The position numbers and the translations under genes were made by a program. This document shows positions 59,119 to 64,000 of a DNA stretch of 64,000 bases, one piece after another. Position 1 is the first letter of the stretch, and every line of letters starts with the position of its first letter. The notes beneath the pieces were generated by a model. That model did not search any database and was not told the DNA's origin. It saw only the letters and a list, made by a program, of their open reading frames with translations. Source of the stretch: Comamonas odontotermitis (GTDB lineage: Bacteria; Pseudomonadota; Gammaproteobacteria; Burkholderiales; Burkholderiaceae_C); the NCBI RefSeq assembly GCF_014207855.1, contig NZ_JACHKZ010000002.1, positions 124,001 through 188,000 of the forward strand, read 5' to 3'.

Positions 59119-59901
59119 ATGTCCTCTTCTTCCAAACACAGCCTCCAGGGCAAAACCGTATTGATCGCCGGTGGCGCCAAAAACCTGGGCGGCCTGCTCG
59201 CTACGGATTTCGCTCAGCACGGTGCCAAGGCCATTGCCATCCACTACAACAGCGCTGCCAGCAAGGCCGATGCCGAACAGACCCTGGCTGCCGTGCAAAA
59301 ACTTGGCGCCAAGGCCGTCATCCTGCAAGGCGACCTGACAACGGCCGCTGCGGTGGAAAAGCTGTTTGCCGACGCCGTTGCCGCCGTGGGCCGCCCTGAC
59401 ATCGCCATCAATACCGTGGGCAAGGTGCTGAAGAAACCGATGGCCGACATCAGTGAGGCTGAATTTGACGAAATGGACGCAGTCAACAACAAGGCCGCCT
59501 TCTTCTTTTTGAAGGAAGCAGGCAAGCATGTGAACGATGGCGGCAAGGTCTGCACCTTGGTAACGTCGCTGCTGGGCGCGTTCACGCCGTTCTATTCGTC
59601 GTACGCTGGCACCAAGGCACCGGTAGAACACTACACCCGCGCAGCCGCCAAGGAATTCGGCGCACGCGGCATCTCGGTGACTGCCGTGGGCCCCGGCCCG
59701 ATGGACACGCCATTCTTCTACGGCCAGGAAAGCACCGATGCCCAGGCCTACCACAAGAGCGCAGCGGCCCTCTCGCCCTTCAGCCAGACGGGCCTCACCG
59801 ATATCGAAGACGTGGTTCCCTTTGTGCGCCACCTGGTGAGCGACGGCTGGTGGATCACCGGACAAACGATCTTGATCAACGGCGGTTACACGACAAAATA
59901 A
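59119..59901 (+). CDS. short-chain dehydrogenase/reductase
   Basis: A 260-residue SDR enzyme. The nucleotide loop reads GGAKNLGG (about 17-24), a variant of TGxxxGxG. The active site has Ser in VTSLLGAF and YAGTK (Tyr and Lys near 170). The C-terminal TGQTILINGGYTT is family typical. GGAG about 8 bases before the ATG at 59119 supports the start. The substrate is unknown. It is probably controlled by the divergent LysR gene. Confidence 0.92.
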   Translation: MSSSSKHSLQGKTVLIAGGAKNLGGLLATDFAQHGAKAIAIHYNSAASKADAEQTLAAVQKLGAKAVILQGDLTTAAAVEKLFADAVAAVGRPDIAINTVGKVLKKPMADISEAEFDEMDAVNNKAAFFFLKEAGKHVNDGGKVCTLVTSLLGAFTPFYSSYAGTKAPVEHYTRAAAKEFGARGISVTAVGPGPMDTPFFYGQESTDAQAYHKSAAALSPFSQTGLTDIEDVVPFVRHLVSDGWWITGQTILINGGYTTK

Positions 59902-59959
59902 GCAGACATGGCCTGCACCAGCGGCAGGCCGCATTGTTTTCAACCAAGAGGAGACCGCC

Positions 59960-60229
59960 ATGCACATGCTGCTGGTGATGGTGACAGGCGGGCTGCAGCT
60001 CGCCGTTTTCGTGCTGCTGGGCAAACTGTGGGGGGCTGATGCAGCCAGCATGGCCACCGGCGCCAAGGCATTCATTCCTGTGTGGCTGGCGATGACCTTG
60101 GCCAATATGTGGGTCGGTGTCAGCAAGGCCGGTTACACCGTGGCGCAAGAGCTGCCCATTCTGCTGCTCAATTTTGCCGTGCCCGCTGCGCTGGCATTGA
60201 TGCTGGTTTGGCTGCTGCAACGCGCCTGA
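59960..60229 (+). CDS. small three-span membrane protein
   Basis: An 89-residue protein with hydrophobic segments at about 3-22, 38-56 and 66-86. AGAGGAG lies close before the ATG. It follows the dehydrogenase gene by 58 bp and is probably co-transcribed. It is of unknown function; similar proteins occur beside SDR genes in relatives, from memory. Confidence 0.7.
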   Translation: MHMLLVMVTGGLQLAVFVLLGKLWGADAASMATGAKAFIPVWLAMTLANMWVGVSKAGYTVAQELPILLLNFAVPAALALMLVWLLQRA

Positions 60230-60445
60230 GAAAGTGTTTACGCCACATTTGCTGCGCCGCAATATCGAAAGTACTGGGTAAAGCGCCCGCAATCCCGTAC
60301 GCTGCCATGCAGCAGTTTGCGCAAGCGAGCTGCTGCAGCGTTGCCGTTGGCGCCAGCTGACGGCCGGGCGTGCTGTCACACCACAGTCATACAGCGCCCG
60401 CAGCATCCACCCACCTTTCGCTTTCTCAACCCTTGGTCGAATCCT

Positions 60446-61816
60446 ATGACAACACGTACTCCCAAGTTTCATCTGACAGCGCTGGGCACAGCCCTGTGTG
60501 GCGCACTGCTGCTCACCGCCTGCGGTGGTGGCGGCGGTGATGACGGTGTGCGCTTTCTCACCCTGGATGGCTCCCAGCCCCAGGTGATCGCGCACCGCGG
60601 CTACTCCGGCATGTACCCCGAGCAGACACGCATGGCCTATGAAAAGGCCATCGACGCCGGTGCCGACATGATCGAGCTGGACATGCACCTGACGCGCGAC
60701 TGCCAGCTGGTGGCTCGCCACAATGCATGGCTGGGGGACAGCACCAACATCGCCGACGTTGCCAAGACCAACGCCGCCGTGGCCGCCCGCAAACGCACGG
60801 CCAAGGGCGTACTGGTGGATGTGAAATACCCCGCCATTCCCGCCAACGGCCCCGCACAGTACCTGAGCGACCAGATCAACCCCAGCGATCCCAAGTCGGT
60901 GCTCAAGGCCCTGGTAGTCGATGGCGAGGACCACAGCAACGACTGGTCAATCAGCGACTTCACGATGCAAGAGTTGCGCGACTGGATTGCAGGCACCACG
61001 CTGGACAACCGTGCCGACCGCCCTACCGAGTGGAATGGCAAGCTGCCGCTCATCAGCGCGCAGGATGTGATCGACATCGCCGCGGCCAAGGGCAAAGCAG
61101 CGGGCCGCACCATCCCGGTCTACGCCGAAACCAAGAACCCCTACTGGAACAACCAGCAGGCCATTGCCAATGGCTGCGGCGCGCCAGGCAGCCACCCGCT
61201 GGAAGACGCCACCCTGGCCCTGCTGGAGAAGAACAAGCTCAACAGCAAGGATGCTCCCATCTACATCCAGAGCTTTGACCCCGAAAGCCTGAAGTACCTG
61301 CGCAAGGCTGGCATGAAGGCCAAGGGCGTGCAGCTGATCGACGGCAATGACTTCGACCTCAAGGACGGCTCGATGGTCTACATCACCTCCGATGAGTGGA
61401 CCTTCATCAGCGGCCGCCCCTACAGCTGGACGCTGGCCGGTGACGCGCGCACCTTCGCCGTCATGCAGACCCCGGCGGGCCTCGCCGAGATCAAGACCTA
61501 CGCCGACGGCATCGGCCCCTGGAAGCCTCAGGTGCTGGCCCACTCGGTAGTACCGTACAAGGAAGGCGCAGGTCTCAAGGACGTGAACACCCTCAAGGAC
61601 ACCGGCCTGATTGCCAACGCGCACAAGGCTGGCCTGGTCGTGCACAGCTTCACCTTCCGCAACGAAGCGGGGCGCCTTGCCGGTATCTACAAGGGAGACC
61701 CGGTGCAGGAATTCCTCGCCTACTACCGCCTGGGCATCGATGGCGTTTTCACTGACTTCACCCCGACCGGCGTGAAGGCCCGCGACGCCTACATTGCCGA
61801 GCTGAAAGGCAAGTAA
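60446..61816 (+). CDS. glpQ: glycerophosphodiester phosphodiesterase, lipoprotein
   Basis: A 456-residue protein. The signal peptide ends in the lipobox LTAC (23-26), so it should be a lipid-anchored outer- or inner-membrane lipoprotein. The GDPD domain has IAHRGYSGMYPEQT, ELDMHLTRD and the RHNAWL block, which carry the catalytic His pair and metal ligands. It cleaves glycerophosphodiesters to glycerol-3-phosphate and an alcohol. The ATG at 60446 is decided by the signal peptide. It may act on the products of lipid breakdown that begin with lipases such as PlcN. Confidence 0.93.
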   Translation: MTTRTPKFHLTALGTALCGALLLTACGGGGGDDGVRFLTLDGSQPQVIAHRGYSGMYPEQTRMAYEKAIDAGADMIELDMHLTRDCQLVARHNAWLGDSTNIADVAKTNAAVAARKRTAKGVLVDVKYPAIPANGPAQYLSDQINPSDPKSVLKALVVDGEDHSNDWSISDFTMQELRDWIAGTTLDNRADRPTEWNGKLPLISAQDVIDIAAAKGKAAGRTIPVYAETKNPYWNNQQAIANGCGAPGSHPLEDATLALLEKNKLNSKDAPIYIQSFDPESLKYLRKAGMKAKGVQLIDGNDFDLKDGSMVYITSDEWTFISGRPYSWTLAGDARTFAVMQTPAGLAEIKTYADGIGPWKPQVLAHSVVPYKEGAGLKDVNTLKDTGLIANAHKAGLVVHSFTFRNEAGRLAGIYKGDPVQEFLAYYRLGIDGVFTDFTPTGVKARDAYIAELKGK

Positions 61817-61843
61817 GCCTGCTGCCCCCCGCCCTCACAATGC

Positions 61844-61868
61844 AAAAGGACGCCATGCGTCCTTTTTT
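61844..61868 (+). terminator. glpQ terminator
   Basis: AAAAGGACGC pairs with GCGTCCTTTT around a 3-nt loop, followed by further T. Confidence 0.88.
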
Positions 61869-61873
61869 ATCGC

Positions 61874-62566
61874 CTATGCACCGGCAAACCCTGCCTTGCC
61901 CAAGCGCTCTACCGCCCAGGCCAGCAGATTGAGCAGCGTGCACAGCAACCAGTAGATGGCGCCCACCAGCAAAAACACCTCGGCAGGATGCACCATCAGC
62001 CGCGCATTGACCTGGGTGGACAGAAAGGACAGCTCGCCCACGCCGACGATATAGGCCAGCGAGCTGTCCTTGATCAGGGTGACCCATTGGTTCACGAACG
62101 ACGGCAGCATCACCGGCAAGGCCTGGGGCAGGATCAGGCTGCGCAGCACCTGCCAGCGCGTCAGGCCCAGCGCGGCCCCCGCATTCCACTGGCCTTGCCC
62201 TACGGCGCCAATGCCCGCCGCCACCCCGTGCGCCAGATAGGCACCGCTGACCAGCGACAGTGCGCAGACCACCGAGACGCTGCCGGGCACATCCATATGA
62301 AAGAGCACCGGCAGCAGAAAGTAGATCCAGAAGATCAGCAGCAGCACCGGAATGGCGCGCAAAAAGCCCAGCACAGCGCGCAACCACCCACTCCATCGCC
62401 CGGTACCCATCACCAGGGCCACACCCAGCACCAATCCCAGCACGGCAGACAGCAGGCCCGAGCTGGCGCTCAGAATCAGCGTCAGCAGAGCGCCGCCGGG
62501 CGGCCCATCAGGGAAGGTGCCCACCAGCAGGTAGAGCCAGTCGTCACCCAATGCGGAAAAGTTCAT
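61874..62566 (-). CDS. polar amino acid ABC transporter permease (second subunit)
   Basis: A 230-residue HisM/GltK-type permease. It has about five spans and the EAA loop GAALGLTRWQVLRSLILPQALPVMLP recognised by GLTRWQ and LPQALP. The ATG at 62566 overlaps the stop of the first permease gene (ATGA). A longer open frame that runs through into the upstream gene is a shadow. No ATPase gene follows. Confidence 0.9.
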   Translation of the reverse strand: MNFSALGDDWLYLLVGTFPDGPPGGALLTLILSASSGLLSAVLGLVLGVALVMGTGRWSGWLRAVLGFLRAIPVLLLIFWIYFLLPVLFHMDVPGSVSVVCALSLVSGAYLAHGVAAGIGAVGQGQWNAGAALGLTRWQVLRSLILPQALPVMLPSFVNQWVTLIKDSSLAYIVGVGELSFLSTQVNARLMVHPAEVFLLVGAIYWLLCTLLNLLAWAVERLGKAGFAGA

Positions 62567-63330
62567 GCCCGCCCCGGCTGAACTCTGCCCCAGCGACGCC
62601 GACGAGCCAGGTGCTGGCTCAGCAGCTCCACCACCAGGATCAGCACGATGTACAGCAGCGTGGTGATGCCATACACCTGAAAGGACTGGAAGGTCTCGGC
62701 CTCGGCCTGGCGCGCACGGTAGGACAGCTCGACCAGGCCTATGGTCATGCCCAGCGATGTGTTCTTGATGATGTTCATGTACTGCCCCAGCAGCGGCGAG
62801 GTAATGGTGGCCAGCGCCTGCGGCAGCACGATGTAGCGCTGCAGTTGCCAGCCCGTCATGCCCAGCGAGCGCGCCGCCTGGATCTGGCTGGGCGCCACGC
62901 TGCGGATGCCTGCACGCACTTCCTCGCCCACATAGGCCGTGGAATAGAACACCAGACCAACCGCCGCAGAGATGAACTCGAAGGAAGGCCAGTCCAGGCT
63001 GAGCCATCCGCCGCCCAACGGGTGCGGCCGGTTGAGCCAGGCCACCCACTCGGCTGGCAGCAGGCTGGGCACCCCAAAGTACCAGAAGAACAGCTGCACC
63101 AGCAGCGGTGTATTGCGGAAGGCCGACAGATAGACCAGGGCCAGCCCGCGCACCGGCGCCAGCCTGGAATTGCGCGCCAGGGCAAAGCCAATGCCCAGCA
63201 CCGTGGCGGCGGCGATGACCAGCAGCGAAGTCAGCACGGTGACCCACCAGCCGCCAAGCAGCCAGTGCCAGTATTTACCGGCCAGCAGATGCTGCCAGAG
63301 CGGATCGAGCCAGGAGAGGAAAGGATGCAT
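62563..63330 (-). CDS. polar amino acid ABC transporter permease (first subunit)
   Basis: A 255-residue GltJ-type permease. Signatures are YLSAFRNTPLLVQLFFWYFG and the EAA loop ARSLGMTGWQLQRYIVLPQAL. The ATG at 63330 (MHPFLSW) is used; it gives the usual length. It pairs with the next permease and lies 78 bp after the binding-protein gene. Confidence 0.92.
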   Translation of the reverse strand: MHPFLSWLDPLWQHLLAGKYWHWLLGGWWVTVLTSLLVIAAATVLGIGFALARNSRLAPVRGLALVYLSAFRNTPLLVQLFFWYFGVPSLLPAEWVAWLNRPHPLGGGWLSLDWPSFEFISAAVGLVFYSTAYVGEEVRAGIRSVAPSQIQAARSLGMTGWQLQRYIVLPQALATITSPLLGQYMNIIKNTSLGMTIGLVELSYRARQAEAETFQSFQVYGITTLLYIVLILVVELLSQHLARRRRWGRVQPGRA

Positions 63331-63408
63331 GTTTGCCAGCACACCAGACCTGAATCCCGGCACAGGCCGAGATCAGGCGGACACCATTGCCATTGCCGAA
63401 GGCAAACC

Positions 63409-64000
63409 TCAGCGCTTGTCGCCGATCCTGAAATTGCGCGTCAGAGGCGTTGCGCTTTGCGGGCCAAACCAGGTGTCGTAGATCTTGCCAGCCTGGCCGT
63501 TGGCCTCCAGCTCCTGCAAGGCAGTGTTGACAAAATCGGTCAGAGCAGCTTCGCCCTTGGGAATGCCCACACCGATGTAGTCGCTGGAGATCGTGAAGGC
63601 CGGAACCTCCCACTTGTCACGCTCCTGCTTGTCCTTGATGGTGGCCAGCAGGCCCACCAGCTTGGGGCCGTCCTGCGAGATGGCCTGCACATTGCCATTG
63701 CGCAGCGCGGTAAAGGCAAACGGCGTGTCGTCGTAGGCCACCAGGGTCGCCTGGGGGTATTTCTCACGCAGCACGATCTCGTTGGTCGTGCCCTTGTCCA
63801 CACCGATGCGCAGCGCGTTCAGTTGCTGCTGCGTCGTCAATGTGCCCTTGGGCGCGATGAACTGCGTACCCGAAGCAAAGTACGGAATACTGAAACCGAC
63901 CTGCCGGGCACGCTCTTCAGTGATGGTGAAGTTGGCCAGCACCAGATCGACCTTACCCGCCAGCAGGAGCGGCACGCGGTTGGCAGGATTGGTGGGCACC
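63409..64000 (-). CDS. polar amino acid ABC solute-binding protein, C-terminal part
   Basis: The frame is open to the window edge, so the N-terminus with the signal peptide is missing. About 197 residues of an SBP_bac_3 protein remain: KVDLVLANFTITEERA, IGVDKGTTNE, AFTALRNGNVQAISQD and GKIYDTWFGP. It feeds the two permeases downstream. It may bind glutamate, aspartate or a related amino acid. The ATPase gene may lie outside the window. Confidence 0.9.
   Translation of the reverse strand, partial: VPTNPANRVPLLLAGKVDLVLANFTITEERARQVGFSIPYFASGTQFIAPKGTLTTQQQLNALRIGVDKGTTNEIVLREKYPQATLVAYDDTPFAFTALRNGNVQAISQDGPKLVGLLATIKDKQERDKWEVPAFTISSDYIGVGIPKGEAALTDFVNTALQELEANGQAGKIYDTWFGPQSATPLTRNFRIGDKR

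Noticed and set aside
62600-63247. A long frame that would join both polar amino acid permease genes
   Set aside because: In the first gene's region it runs in a different frame from the conserved permease; the second gene has its own ATG with an ATGA overlap.
1-64000. CRISPR array, tRNA, rRNA, insertion sequence or prophage
   Set aside because: I saw no regular spaced repeats, no cloverleaf-like segments, and no transposase, integrase or phage proteins among the reading frames.

Overview
The window is 64 kb of GC-rich chromosomal DNA with dense, short-spaced genes. It looks like a member of the Burkholderiales, most likely Comamonadaceae (Comamonas or a near relative). This rests on the DUF2868/DUF3482 gene pair, the DUF3079 protein, the fused LivH-LivM permease, the nar gene order and a dispersed palindromic repeat typical of this family. 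I see no rRNA, tRNA, CRISPR array, transposase or phage gene. Both ends cut genes: the 3' part of comM on the left and the C-terminal part of an ABC solute-binding protein on the right.

Layout. 1-5.9 kb: comM (partial), a stand-alone divergent trpB, a membrane protein/GTPase pair of unknown function (DUF2868 + DUF3482) and a small secreted Cys-containing protein. 6-10.3 kb: a conserved unknown protein converging on a fused branched-chain amino acid permease and its binding protein, without ATPase genes. 10.7-18.2 kb: ferredoxin-NADP reductase, flavin reductase, a large secreted repeat protein behind an AT-rich promoter, an alpha/beta hydrolase with no nucleophile serine, ilvE and dadA. 18.3-29.9 kb: an ArgP-type LysR regulator, universal stress protein, metallophosphoesterase, a second LysR regulator, a small membrane protein with a near-consensus promoter, GTP-dependent PEP carboxykinase, a 46-residue membrane peptide, a Tat-exported phospholipase C and a LysE exporter divergent from a MocR regulator.

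The core of the window, 30-50.5 kb, is a nitrogen-oxide module. NorR reads divergently from ytfE, a quinol-dependent NO reductase and azurin. The intergenic region carries three GGT-N7-ACC NorR sites and a sigma-54 promoter. Next comes a hemerythrin-narX-narL unit under an FNR-type box, then DUF3079, then an eight-gene operon narK1-narK2-narG-narH-narJ-narI-PpiC-carbonic anhydrase that also starts behind an FNR-type box. Together these import nitrate, reduce it to nitrite on the quinol pool, export nitrite, sense nitrate and oxygen, and remove the nitric oxide that forms. No nitrite or nitrous-oxide reductase gene is present here, so the NO reductase may serve detoxification rather than full denitrification.

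50.6-64 kb: threonine ammonia-lyase, a TenA-like protein, RidA, a dicarboxylate transporter with an overlapping GntR regulator and an RluE-type pseudouridine synthase, an unknown membrane protein, a secreted ankyrin protein, a LysR regulator divergent from a short-chain dehydrogenase, a lipoprotein glycerophosphodiesterase and a polar amino acid ABC importer. IlvA, RidA, IlvE and DadA are linked by 2-imino/2-oxo acid chemistry although they lie in separate units.

The most unusual points are: a dispersed palindromic repeat in at least six places, two of them inside coding frames (including an in-frame insertion in dadA); the serine-less hydrolase; the complete NorR/sigma-54 control region; a full-length anti-Shine-Dalgarno match in front of narX; two leader hairpins at narK1; and a direct-repeat operator in front of the MocR gene.
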